The notes under the pieces were generated by a model. That model was given only the letters and a program-made list of their open reading frames with translations. It searched no databases and was not told the DNA's origin. Positions 24,078 to 34,942 of a stretch of 34,942 nt of DNA are shown one piece after another (position 1 is the first letter of the stretch; each line of letters opens with the position of its first letter). The position numbers were made by a program, and so were the translations under genes. Location: assembly GCA_903909375.1 (NCBI GenBank), contig CAIVVM010000015.1, positions 1 to 34,942 on the forward strand, in the 5' to 3' direction. The stretch comes from an uncultured Alphaproteobacteria bacterium (lineage in GTDB: Bacteria > Pseudomonadota > Alphaproteobacteria > Caulobacterales > Caulobacteraceae).

Positions 24078-24103
24078 CGCCCGCCAGGCGGCCCTGGCGG
24101 GCG
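24078..24103. repeat. GC hairpin, upstream copy
   Basis: The arms CGCCCGCCAGG and CCTGGCGGGCG are perfect over 11 bases. The whole unit recurs at 24534-24569 with a few substitutions and a 9-base insertion. Confidence 0.65.
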
Positions 24104-24219
24104 ACGGGGATCTTGCGCCTTGGCCGGGCGTCCCCACATGAAGGAAAGCACCGGCGACGACGGCTCCTGATAGCCCACGGCCCTTGCTCGGACGCTCCCG
24201 TAGTCAGTTGCCCCAGCTT

Positions 24220-24300
24220 CTAGGGCCTTGTGCCCCTTCGCGGTCTCTTTCGAAGGCTGCGGTGCGCAAGGGGCTTCCCGGTCCGGACCGGGCCCGCCGC
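24220..24300 (+). other. Structured leader upstream of the tiny ORF
   Basis: GCCCCTT and AAGGGGC can pair over about 30 bases. Alternatively, CCTTCG can pair with CGAAGG inside that span, which would compete with the first stem. The perfect 16-base palindrome CCCGGTCCGGACCGGG follows. This suggests an RNA leader with alternative folds; no known riboswitch class is recognised. Confidence 0.35.
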
Positions 24301-24358
24301 GATGTTCATCCCGCATGGGCCGGCGTCGCATGCCTTTCCGCGCTCTGGAGAAAACACC

Positions 24359-24454
24359 ATGAGCCTCAGTCCTGAAGCGCTGGAGGTGGTGCAGCTATTG
24401 CTGGACTTCGCCTCCTTCGCTGTCGCCGTCCTGCACCTTCTGCGGGCCCGTTAG
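24359..24454 (+). CDS. 31-residue hydrophobic peptide, candidate small membrane protein
   Basis: The peptide is one predicted membrane helix: start MSLSPEALEVVQLLLDFASF, continuing with a valine/leucine-rich run and a basic HLLRAR tail. GGAG at 24347-24350 lies 8 bases before the ATG. It lies downstream of a structured leader and is followed within 10 bases by a 12-bp perfect terminator-like hairpin. Small size, helix and basic tail resemble type I toxin or holin-like peptides, but no antisense RNA is demonstrated. It could also be a chance ORF. The gene lies in the tRNA-Ala island. Confidence 0.45.
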   Translation: MSLSPEALEVVQLLLDFASFAVAVLHLLRAR

Positions 24455-24463
24455 TCCTCAGAA

Positions 24464-24501
24464 GCGCGGGAGGCCGCAGCTCGCCTGTCGGCCTCCCGCG
24501 C
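24464..24501 (+). terminator. Strong hairpin after the tiny ORF
   Basis: The perfect 12-base arms GCGCGGGAGGCC (24464-24475) and GGCCTCCCGCGC (24490-24501) have a 14-base loop and begin 10 bases past the stop. There is no T-run. Confidence 0.5.
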
Positions 24502-24531
24502 GATGACGGAGTAACTTGTAGAAGACGCGAA

Positions 24532-24570
24532 GACGCCCGCCGGGCGGACCTGGCGGACCTGGCGGGCGTC
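24532..24570. repeat. GC hairpin, downstream copy
   Basis: The arms GACGCCCGCC (24532-24541) and GGCGGGCGTC (24561-24570) surround a 9-base tandem repeat (CGGACCTGG twice). It is closely related to the hairpin at 24078-24103. Confidence 0.65.
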
Positions 24571-24614
24571 GGGTGGCGTTGGCGGTGCGGCTGGGGCGAC
24601 GGGCTGGCCCAGCG

Positions 24615-24860
24615 CTAGAGGATGCTGAGGACCGTCTCGAATTCGCTCATGCGAAGGGTCTTGTGAGCCTTGCCATAATGGGCGCCGTCGAATCCGCCCA
24701 GGCGTTCCAGGCTGGTTAGTGTCAGATGCATAAGGTGCTCGAATTGATCGCGGACGTGGTCCCGGTCAATGCCGGAGAGTTCGGCGGCGGTCAGCTCGCG
24801 GGCCAGTGATCCGAGGTGCAGGGCTTGGAAATAGACGCCCTCAAGGCTCTCGGCCCGCAT
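24615..24860 (-). CDS. Uncharacterised 81-residue protein
   Basis: I do not recognise a family. The sequence starts MRAESLEGVYFQALHLGSLA and continues with acidic amphipathic helices (IDRDHVRDQFEHLMHLTLTS) and a histidine/lysine-rich turn (GAHYGKAHK). It is soluble and probably all-helical. ATG 24860 is preferred because GAGGTGG precedes it at good spacing; a GTG at 24869 is possible. It lies next to the attR-like repeat, the place where an integrase is normally found, but it is too short and unlike one. A CTGCTAC/GTAGCAG inverted repeat (24878-24908) sits upstream and may be its operator. Confidence 0.6.
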   Translation of the reverse strand: MRAESLEGVYFQALHLGSLARELTAAELSGIDRDHVRDQFEHLMHLTLTSLERLGGFDGAHYGKAHKTLRMSEFETVLSIL

Positions 24861-24954
24861 CCAGCCCACCTCACGGGCTGCTACACTGGCGCACTACAAA
24901 CGTAGCAGGCAGGGCTTTCCGAGTGGCTGATTCTAGTGGTTTGAGGGCGTCTCT

Positions 24955-24974
24955 CCTCGGCTCCACCAGGAACC
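24955..24974 (+). repeat. attR-like direct repeat
   Basis: This is an exact copy of CCTCGGCTCCACCAGGAACC from the tRNA-Ala 3' end, 1,944 bases downstream and in the same orientation. It lies 11 bases from the end of polA. Confidence 0.8.
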
Positions 24975-24985
24975 TTGCATAGCCC

Positions 24986-27856
24986 TCAGTGCGCGTCGTC
25001 CCAGTTGGACGCGGCGCGGGCTTCCACCACCAGGGGCACCGAGATCGACAGCGCCGGCTCTGCGGCCCGCTCCATGATGCGGCGCGCCACGGCGATGACG
25101 GCCTCGGCCTCCGCTTCTGGCGCTTCGAAGACCAGTTCGTCGTGGACTTGCAGCAGCATCCTTGCAGCCAACCCCTCAGCGCGCAGCGCATCAGGCATTC
25201 TTATCATGGCCCGGCGCATGACGTCGGCGGCGGCGCCCTGGATCGGGGCGTTGATGGCGGCGCGGTCGCCGAAGGCGCGTTCGGCCTGGGAGCGGCCCTG
25301 GGCGGCAGGGATATAGACCTTGCGCCCGAAGATGGTGGTGACGAAGCCCTCGGCGCGGACCTGGCGGGTCATGCGATCCATGTAGGTGCGGATGCCGGGG
25401 AAGCGCTCGAAGTAGGTCTTGATGTAGGCGCCGGCCTCTTCCCGGGGGATCGAGAGCTGGTTGGCCAGTCCGAAGGCCGAGATGCCGTAGACGATCCCGA
25501 AGTTGATCGCCTTGGCGCGACGGCGGGTTTCGGCGGGCATGCCCTCGATCGGCACGCCGAACATCTCGGAGGCGGTCATGGCGTGGATGTCGAGGCCGTC
25601 GGCGAAGGCCTGTTTCAGTTGCGGAATGTCGCCGATGTGCGCCAGCAGGCGCAGCTCGATCTGGGAATAGTCGGCGCTGATCAGCACATGGCCCTGATCA
25701 GCGATGAAGCATTTCCTGATCTTGCGCCCTTCCTCTGTGCGGATGGGGATGTTCTGGAGGTTGGGATCTGACGAGGCGAGGCGACCGGTGGTGGCCGCGG
25801 CCAGCGAGTAGGAAGTGTGCACGCGGTTGGTCTTTGGGTCGATCGCGGCGACCAGATTGTCGGTATACGTACCTTTCAGTTTCGAGAGTTGGCGCCAGTC
25901 CAGCAGGATGCGCGGAAGTTCATGGCCCTGAGCGGCCAGGTCTTCCAGCATGGAGGCGTCGGTGGACTGGGCCCCGGTGGCCGTCATTTTGCCCGACGCC
26001 AGTCCCATCTCGCCGAACAGGATGTCGCCCACCTGTTTGGGGCTGCCCAGATTGAAGGGGTGTCCCGCGACGCGGTGGGCTTCCAGTTCGAACTCGGCCA
26101 TGCGGACCGAGAAGTCGTTGGAGAGCTGGCGCAGCCGGTCAGGGTCCACGCGGATGCCGGCCAGCTCCATGTCCACCAGAACCCCCGGCATAGGCCGTTC
26201 CAGGGTCTCGTAGACCGTCAGCAGATGCTCATGCGCCAGGCGGGGGCGCAGGTGCTCATAGATGCGCAGGGTGACATCGGCGTCCTCGGCGGCGTAGCGG
26301 GTCGCGGGCTCCAGTTCGACATGCTTGAAGCTCTTCTGCGCCTTGCCCGTTCCGGCCACGGTCTTGAAGCTGATCGGCTCGTGGCCCAGCAGGCGGCGCG
26401 AGAGCTCATCCATGCCGTGGCTTTTGTGCAGACCGCCTTCCAGGGCGAAGCTGATCAGCATGGTGTCTTCGATGGGTCCGACCTGGATGCCGTAGCGGGC
26501 CAGCACCGCCATGTCGTACTTGGCGTTCTGGGCCACCTTCAGGACCGAGGGGTCTTCCAGCAAGGGCTTCAGCCGGGCGATGGCGGCGTCCATCGGGATC
26601 TGCGTCAGGTCGGCCGGCGCGTCCAGTTGCAGCCCGCCCTCGCCCTCATGCACATGGCCCAGCGGGATGTAGCAGGCCCTGCCCGGCGCAGTGGCCAGCG
26701 ACACGCCGCAGAGCCCCGCGCTGGTGGCGCCCAGCGCGTCCGTCTCGGTGTCGAAGGCGATCACGCCGGCGGCAGTGGCCTCCGCGATCCAGCGGTCCAG
26801 CGCCGCCAGATCCTGGACGCATTCATAGGCGCTGACATCGACCGCCCCGTGGGCCGGCGCGGCGGGCGCCTTGGTCTCCGGCGCCGGCGTGGCGGCGACG
26901 GTGATTCCGGGCCCGGCGTTCCCGGCCTTGCCGTCGCCGATCCGGCGGGCCAGCGTGCGGAACTCCATCTTCTCCAGAAACGCCGCCAGCACCGTCGGGT
27001 CCGGATCATCGACGACCAGAGCCTCAAGCGGTTCCGGGAGGGGCGTGTCGCAGTCGAGCTGCACCAGTTGTCGCGACAGCCGGATCTGGTCGGCGAAGTC
27101 GATCAGGGTCTGGCGGCGCTTGTCCTGCTTGATCTCGCCGGCGCGGGCCAGAAGGGTGTCGAGGTCGCCGTACTCGTTGATCAGCGCCGACGCGGTCTTG
27201 ATGCCGATGCCCGGCGCGCCCGGCACATTGTCGACCGAATCGCCGCACAGGGCCTGCACATCGACGACCTTGTCCGGCGTAACGCCGAACTTCTCGGCGA
27301 CCTGTTCAATTCCGACCTTCACGTTCTTCATGGCGTCGAACATGAAGACCTTCGGGCCGATCAGTTGCATCAGGTCCTTGTCGGAGGAGACGATCACCAC
27401 CTCGCCGCCCATGTCGCGCACCTTGCAGGCATAGGCGGCGATCAGATCATCGGCCTCATAGCCCGGTAGTTCGATGGCGGGCACGCCGAACGCCAGCGTG
27501 GCCTCCCGCACCAGCGGGAACTGCGGCACCAGGTCCTCGGGCGGCGGCGGGCGGTGGGCCTTGTACTGATCATAGAGTTTGTTGCGGAATGTCTTCTCGG
27601 AGTGATCAAAGATCACCGCCAGGTGCGTCGGCGCCTCCGCGGACGTCTTCATGTCCACCAGCAGTTTCCAGATCATGTTGCAGAAGCCGGAGACTGCGCC
27701 GATCGGCACGCCGTCGCTCTTGCGCGTCAGCGGCGGCAGGGCATGGAAGGCCCGGAAGATGAAGCCCGAGCCGTCCACCAGATAGAGCCGGATCGCGGCT
27801 CCGTCCTTGGGTTCGGCCTTGGCGCCGCCGGGCGCAGTTTCGAGAGTGTCGCTCAT
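24986..27856 (-). CDS. polA: DNA polymerase I
   Basis: PolA fills gaps and removes RNA primers in replication and repair. The 956-residue protein has three domains. The 5'-nuclease spans about 20-310 (LYLVDGSGFIFRAFHALPPL; VSSDKDLMQL; GIGIKTA). The 3'-5' exonuclease follows, with FDTETDALG (Asp369, Glu371). The family-A polymerase has SADYSQIELRLLAHI (Asp729), the O-helix segment RRRAKAINFGIVYG and LQVHDELVFE (Asp906). The catalytic acids of the exonuclease and polymerase domains that I checked are present, so proofreading is likely active. ATG 27856 is preferred to in-frame codons up to 27916. The gene ends 11 bases from the attR-like repeat of the tRNA-Ala island. Confidence 0.97.
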   Translation of the reverse strand: MSDTLETAPGGAKAEPKDGAAIRLYLVDGSGFIFRAFHALPPLTRKSDGVPIGAVSGFCNMIWKLLVDMKTSAEAPTHLAVIFDHSEKTFRNKLYDQYKAHRPPPPEDLVPQFPLVREATLAFGVPAIELPGYEADDLIAAYACKVRDMGGEVVIVSSDKDLMQLIGPKVFMFDAMKNVKVGIEQVAEKFGVTPDKVVDVQALCGDSVDNVPGAPGIGIKTASALINEYGDLDTLLARAGEIKQDKRRQTLIDFADQIRLSRQLVQLDCDTPLPEPLEALVVDDPDPTVLAAFLEKMEFRTLARRIGDGKAGNAGPGITVAATPAPETKAPAAPAHGAVDVSAYECVQDLAALDRWIAEATAAGVIAFDTETDALGATSAGLCGVSLATAPGRACYIPLGHVHEGEGGLQLDAPADLTQIPMDAAIARLKPLLEDPSVLKVAQNAKYDMAVLARYGIQVGPIEDTMLISFALEGGLHKSHGMDELSRRLLGHEPISFKTVAGTGKAQKSFKHVELEPATRYAAEDADVTLRIYEHLRPRLAHEHLLTVYETLERPMPGVLVDMELAGIRVDPDRLRQLSNDFSVRMAEFELEAHRVAGHPFNLGSPKQVGDILFGEMGLASGKMTATGAQSTDASMLEDLAAQGHELPRILLDWRQLSKLKGTYTDNLVAAIDPKTNRVHTSYSLAAATTGRLASSDPNLQNIPIRTEEGRKIRKCFIADQGHVLISADYSQIELRLLAHIGDIPQLKQAFADGLDIHAMTASEMFGVPIEGMPAETRRRAKAINFGIVYGISAFGLANQLSIPREEAGAYIKTYFERFPGIRTYMDRMTRQVRAEGFVTTIFGRKVYIPAAQGRSQAERAFGDRAAINAPIQGAAADVMRRAMIRMPDALRAEGLAARMLLQVHDELVFEAPEAEAEAVIAVARRIMERAAEPALSISVPLVVEARAASNWDDAH

Positions 27857-27907
27857 GTCGACACGATAGGCCCGGACGGGCGCAAGGTCACCCGCTTCGC
27901 GAACAGA

Positions 27908-27936
27908 TTGCCGCAACCCGGCGACGGCGCTAGGGC
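27908..27936 (+). promoter_or_regulatory. Possible Caulobacter-type promoter of the DCC gene
   Basis: TTGCCGC (27908-27914), 14 bases, then GCTAGGGC (27929-27936), in the 105-base polA/DCC divergent gap. It resembles TTGACGS-N10-14-GCTANAWC. Confidence 0.35.
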
Positions 27937-27961
27937 TGGGCCGAGGAGCTTTGAATTCCGC

Positions 27962-28354
27962 ATGACTGGTCCAGTGTCGGCATCGCAGGTCACCGTCTGG
28001 TACGATGGCGACTGCCCGCTGTGCAGGCGAGAGATCGCCTGGCTGCGGCGACTGGATCGACGCGACGCCATCGCCTTCGTCGACGTCGCGTCGGGCGCGG
28101 CCTGCCCGATCGACCGATCAACCCTGCTGGCGCGGTTCCATGCCCAGGAGGCGGGCGGACCGATGGTGTCCGGCGCGGCGGCGTTTGCGGCCATGTGGCG
28201 GGCGATCCCGGTGTTGCGACCGGTCGGCCTGATGGCGCGCAGCCCGCCGGTGCTCTGGATTCTTGAGCGGGCCTATCGCGCTTTCCTCCTGATTCGCCCC
28301 CGGTTGCAGGCGCTTGCCCGCCGCCTGACGGGCCCCGTCGCGGAGGTCCCATGA
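27962..28354 (+). CDS. DCC-family thiol-disulfide oxidoreductase-like protein
   Basis: This 130-residue protein has the family signature VWYDGDCPLCRRE, with a CxxC pair at Cys18/Cys21 after the DGDCPLC motif. VDVASGAACPI and PMVSGAAAFAAMWRAIPVLR follow, as in DUF393. Family members have a thioredoxin-like fold; their targets are unknown. The C-terminal 40 residues are hydrophobic and may contact the membrane. It overlaps the DUF3429 gene by 4 bases (ATGA), a pairing that suggests a joint membrane-associated role. Confidence 0.87.
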   Translation: MTGPVSASQVTVWYDGDCPLCRREIAWLRRLDRRDAIAFVDVASGAACPIDRSTLLARFHAQEAGGPMVSGAAAFAAMWRAIPVLRPVGLMARSPPVLWILERAYRAFLLIRPRLQALARRLTGPVAEVP

Positions 28355-28800
28355 CCTTTCTTGCCAGCCTCAAGGCGACCCCGGGCGTGATCCTGATCTA
28401 CGGCGTGCTGGGTCTTGCCGGGTTTCTGGGCCCGCCTCTGGTCGGCCTGCTGGCGCCCGAATACGGCGATCTGGCGCTCAGATTGCTGATCGCCTACGCG
28501 GCGCTGATCCTGTCGTTCCTGGGCGGTGCGCGATGGGGTCTTGCGGCGTCCGGCTCGTCGCCGTCGCCGATCACGATCTCGCTGGCGATGCTGCCGACGC
28601 TCTTTGCCCTGGCCATCGTGATGGCGCCGACGAGCGCGCGCGCCTGGCAGATCGGAGCCCTGGTCCTTGGACTGGCCCTGCAGTGGCTGTGGGATGTCCG
28701 GGCGCGGGGCCTGCCTGTCTGGTATCCGGGCCTCCGGACCTTGCTGAGCGGCGGCGCGATCGCCGGTCTGGTCGCCGGAGCCCTGTTTCTGCAGACCTGA
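28351..28800 (+). CDS. DUF3429-family membrane protein
   Basis: This 149-residue protein has about five membrane helices (GVILIYGVLGLAGFLGPPLV; LALRLLIAYAALILSFLG; ISLAMLPTLFALAIVM; IGALVLGLALQWLWD; LLSGGAIAGLVAGALFL). The loop SFLGGARWG is the DUF3429 hallmark. The function is unknown. It is translationally coupled to the DCC-family gene and 47 bases upstream of recF. Confidence 0.88.
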   Translation: MTFLASLKATPGVILIYGVLGLAGFLGPPLVGLLAPEYGDLALRLLIAYAALILSFLGGARWGLAASGSSPSPITISLAMLPTLFALAIVMAPTSARAWQIGALVLGLALQWLWDVRARGLPVWYPGLRTLLSGGAIAGLVAGALFLQT

Positions 28801-29941
28801 CGCCTGCCCTGTTCGCGCTGGACCCTGAAGCAGGCTAAGACGCCCCGGTGACCGCCTGCGCCCTGACACGCCTGACCCTGACGGACTTCCGGTCCTACGC
28901 TACGGCGGAGCTGGCGCTGGACGGGCGGCCCGTCTGGCTGGCGGGACCCAACGGCGCGGGCAAGACCAACCTGCTGGAGGCGGTGAGCTTTCTCATTCCC
29001 GGCCGGGGATTGCGCGGCTCCGGACTGGCGGAGGTTGGCCGCCGGATGCCGGGCGAGACGCATGGACGCGCCTGGGCCGTGGCGGTGACCGTGCGGGCGG
29101 GCGACGAGGACACCCGGCTGGGCACTGGCGTCGAGACCCCCGGCGCCGCGCGTCGCGCGGTGCGGGTGGAGGGTGAGACCGTGCCGCCGGGCCGCCTTTC
29201 CGAACACACCCGGCAGGTCTGGCTGACCCCGGCGCAGGATCGTCTGTTTCTGGAGGGCGCCGCGGATCGCCGCCGCTTCTTCGATCGGCTGGTGTTCGCC
29301 GCCGAGCCCATCCATGCCGCCCACGTTCAGGCCTATGAGAAGACCCTGCGCGAACGCATGCGGTTGCTGACCGACGGGCCCCTGGACGCAGGCTGGCTGG
29401 ACGCGCTGGAGGCGCGGCTGGCCGAGGCCGGAGCCTTGATGTCGCAGGCCCGCGCCCGGACCCTTGCGGCGCTGTCCGCAGAGATCGACACCCGGGGCGA
29501 CCGCCCTTTCCCCCAGGCGCGCCTGTCCCTGACAGGGGAGTGGGAACAGATGGCCGCCGAGGGCGCCGGACTGGCCGACATCCAGTCGAAACTGGCCCGC
29601 ACCCTGGCCGGGGTCCGCGACCGTGACGCTGCCGCAGGCCGTGCGCTCACCGGCCCGCATCGCGGCGATCTCAGCGTGATCCACGTGGAGAAGGATCGCG
29701 CCGCCGCTGAATGCTCCACGGGCGAGCAGAAGGCCCTGGTCCTCAATCTGGTGCTGGCCCAGGCCGCTCGCCTGGCCCGGGCGACGGATGCGCCCGCGCC
29801 GATCCTGCTGCTGGACGAGGTCGCCGCCCACCTGGACGCGAGACGCCGCGCCGCCCTGTTCGACGAGATCGAGGCGCTGGGGTTGCAGGCGTTCCTGACC
29901 GGGACGGACGAGATGCTGTTCGAAGGACTGGTGGGGCGATC

Positions 29942-34225
<4,284 letters not shown>

Positions 34226-34309
34226 CGGGAGATTGTCGCTCAGGTCCGGTTCACATTTGCGCTACCAGAAGGTAGGGAAACAACCAACCCGAACCCTGAT
34301 CCCGATCCC

Positions 34310-34693
34310 ATGCGCCCTTCCTGTTTCGTGATGCTTGCCGCGCTCGTCACGACGATCCCCCTCGCTGCCCAGGCCGCGCCGGACCCTCATGGCGTCACCG
34401 TGGCGTTCGGCAACACCGTCAAGGCCCAGTATTCCGACGGCAAGTTCCAGCGGCTGTGGTTCCGGGCCGACGGCACCTGGGAGGCGGTGGGCCGGCGGGG
34501 CACATGGTCGGCAGGCAAATGGTTGCTGAAGGACCAGGGCGTTTGCCTGAAACAGTCGCGCCCGTTCCCGGCGCCTTTCCGCTACTGCACGACATTTCCG
34601 GCCAGCAGCGGGCTTGGCGCGGTCTGGACCTCGCGCGACTGGCAGGGCGAGCCGATCAAGGTCACAGTGGTCAAGGGGATCGAGCGGCCCTAG
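34310..34693 (+). CDS. Small secreted protein of unknown family
   Basis: This 127-residue protein has a signal peptide (MRPSCFVMLAALVTTIPLAA, cleavage near AQA). The mature part has alternating polar/aromatic beta pattern (YSDGKFQRLWFRADGTWEAV; RGTWSAGKWLLKDQGVCLKQ; FRYCTTFPASS) and two cysteines that may pair. The layout is of a small periplasmic beta-barrel or lipocalin-like protein, but I recognise no named family. It is 84 bases after gyrB on the same strand and may be read from its own promoter. Confidence 0.7.
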   Translation: MRPSCFVMLAALVTTIPLAAQAAPDPHGVTVAFGNTVKAQYSDGKFQRLWFRADGTWEAVGRRGTWSAGKWLLKDQGVCLKQSRPFPAPFRYCTTFPASSGLGAVWTSRDWQGEPIKVTVVKGIERP

Positions 34694-34713
34694 GGAATTT
34701 CCTCAATACCGCA

Positions 34714-34813
34714 CATCCCGGCGAATGCCGGGACCCAGATGGCATAGCGTTGGGCGGGTTGTACGTCCGCGCAGCGATTCCAGTCAGCCTCCCAGCCTTA
34801 AGATCTGGGTCCC
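34714..34813. repeat. CATCCCGG palindromic element interrupted at its right side
   Basis: The left hairpin CATCCCGGCGAATGCCGGGA continues to GGGACCCAGAT (34730-34740). After 62 bases comes the mirror ATCTGGGTCCC (34803-34813), where IS30-like sequence begins. The plan matches the 149-bp element at 8749, which has a 65-base core. The missing outer right arm would be the sequence found at 191-210. Confidence 0.7.
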
Positions 34814-34814
34814 C

Positions 34815-34942
34815 TGAGTTCTCAAACGAAGTGCAACACTCTGGCGAGGGAGTGTTGCCATGGGATGCCGTTACCAGCAGCTCGATCTGGAAGAGAGATG
34901 TACGATTGCCCGCCTTCGCGAAGGCGGGCAATCGATCCGGAA
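34815..34942 (+). mobile_element. Left end of an IS30-family insertion sequence
   Basis: TTCTCAAACGAAGTGCAACA (34819-34838) is the left terminal inverted repeat; 16 of its 20 bases match the reverse complement of 165-184. A GCAACACTC/GAGTGTTGC inverted repeat just before the ATG may serve the transposase promoter. The element runs off the window. Confidence 0.8.
34860..34942 (+). CDS. IS30-family transposase, N-terminal fragment
   Basis: The partial frame (27 codons plus 2 bases) reads MGCRYQQLDLEERCTIARLR then EGGQSIR. This matches the start of IS30-type transposases, where a Y-x-QL-x-LEER segment opens the N-terminal helix-turn-helix. GAGGGAG at about 34846-34852 is a good ribosome-binding site. 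The rest is beyond the window. Same orientation as the fragment at 2-211. Confidence 0.8.
   Translation, partial: MGCRYQQLDLEERCTIARLREGGQSIR

Larger units (their letters stand above)
23956..24358. other. 403-base stretch without a clear gene, rich in hairpins
   Basis: It contains the minus-strand promoter at 23983-24010, a perfect ATTTGG/CCAAAT repeat (24051-24068) and a GC hairpin at 24078-24103. Then comes a structured segment that leads into the tiny ORF at 24359. Frames that cross it are proline/arginine-rich and look like chance readings of the GC hairpins. Confidence 0.5.
23031..24974. mobile_element. Integrase-less genomic island at tRNA-Ala
   Basis: The 1.94 kb lies between two exact 20-base copies of the tRNA-Ala 3' end. 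It is visibly less GC-rich than its neighbours in the 23238-24070 part. It holds a retropepsin-like protease gene, its small partner gene, a 31-residue membrane-peptide ORF and an 81-residue ORF of unknown family. No integrase, transposase or clear remnant of one is seen. It may be a deletion remnant of a larger island or a small element moved by enzymes encoded elsewhere. The far repeat lies 11 bases from the polA stop codon. Confidence 0.7.

Noticed and set aside
24074..24331. 85-codon minus-strand frame in the tRNA-Ala island
   Set aside because: It is Pro/Arg/Gly-rich because it reads through GC hairpins; no start signal or family resemblance. Kept as non-coding.
24861..24974. A second, partial tRNA gene before polA
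   Set aside because: Only the last 14 tRNA bases are present; no D-arm or anticodon arm can be found, so it is an attachment-site copy.
25817..27469. 550-codon open frame antisense to polA
   Set aside because: Shadow frame caused by high GC at third positions; no family features.

Overview
The window reads as a high-GC alphaproteobacterial chromosome, most likely Caulobacterales (Caulobacter/Phenylobacterium/Brevundimonas-like). This rests on gene content and order: hemC-hemD-mitofilin-like gene-hemY divergent from tsaD-gpsA; recF close to gyrB; an Rsm22-type methyltransferase; DUF2939- and DUF3429-like proteins; frequent GTG/TTG starts; and several possible promoters of the TTGACGS/GCTANAWC type. 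Species assignment is inference; no database search was possible.

Layout. Positions 1-211 hold the 3' end of an IS30-type transposase, and 34815-34942 hold the 5' end of one in the same orientation. Their terminal inverted repeats match at 16 of 20 bases. Both sit in the same CATCCCGG palindromic repeat family, so the window runs from one IS30 end to another. Between them: amidase and dapB (minus); maeB (plus); a Phd/PIN toxin-antitoxin pair; a YegD-like Hsp70; a BrnT/BrnA pair (minus); a creatininase-family hydrolase (minus); a 149-bp palindromic repeat; a DUF2939-like lipoprotein (minus); acs and an Rsm22-like methyltransferase (plus); a LysR regulator (minus); a tight tsaD-gpsA-YciI-Rieske operon (minus); a hemC-hemD-mitofilin-hemY operon (plus); tRNA-Thr(CGT); a lipoprotein, a sirtuin and YggT (all minus); tRNA-Ala(CGC); a small island; polA (minus); a DCC-family protein, DUF3429 and recF (plus); a TonB/DUF2059 double-repeat protein (minus); gyrB and a small secreted protein (plus).

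Most of this is housekeeping: DNA replication and repair (polA, recF, gyrB), haem synthesis, lysine/cell-wall synthesis (dapB), tRNA modification (tsaD), phospholipid synthesis (gpsA) and C2/C4 carbon flow (acs, maeB). The accessory parts stand out. First, a roughly 1.94-kb island lies between the 3' end of tRNA-Ala(CGC) and an exact 20-bp copy of that end just downstream of polA. It has no integrase. It carries a retropepsin-like protease with a small partner protein, a 31-residue membrane-peptide ORF with a structured leader and strong hairpins, and an 81-residue protein I do not recognise. Second, the acetyl-CoA synthetase carries an extra copy of its C-terminal domain in which the catalytic, acetylation-target lysine is replaced by glutamate. 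A CobB-type sirtuin is encoded about 10 kb away. Third, a less GC-rich secreted protein made of two TonB-like/DUF2059 units lies between recF and gyrB and overlaps the recF 3' end antisense.

The strongest candidates for something not yet described are the two-C-domain Acs and the integrase-less tRNA-Ala island with its tiny membrane peptide.
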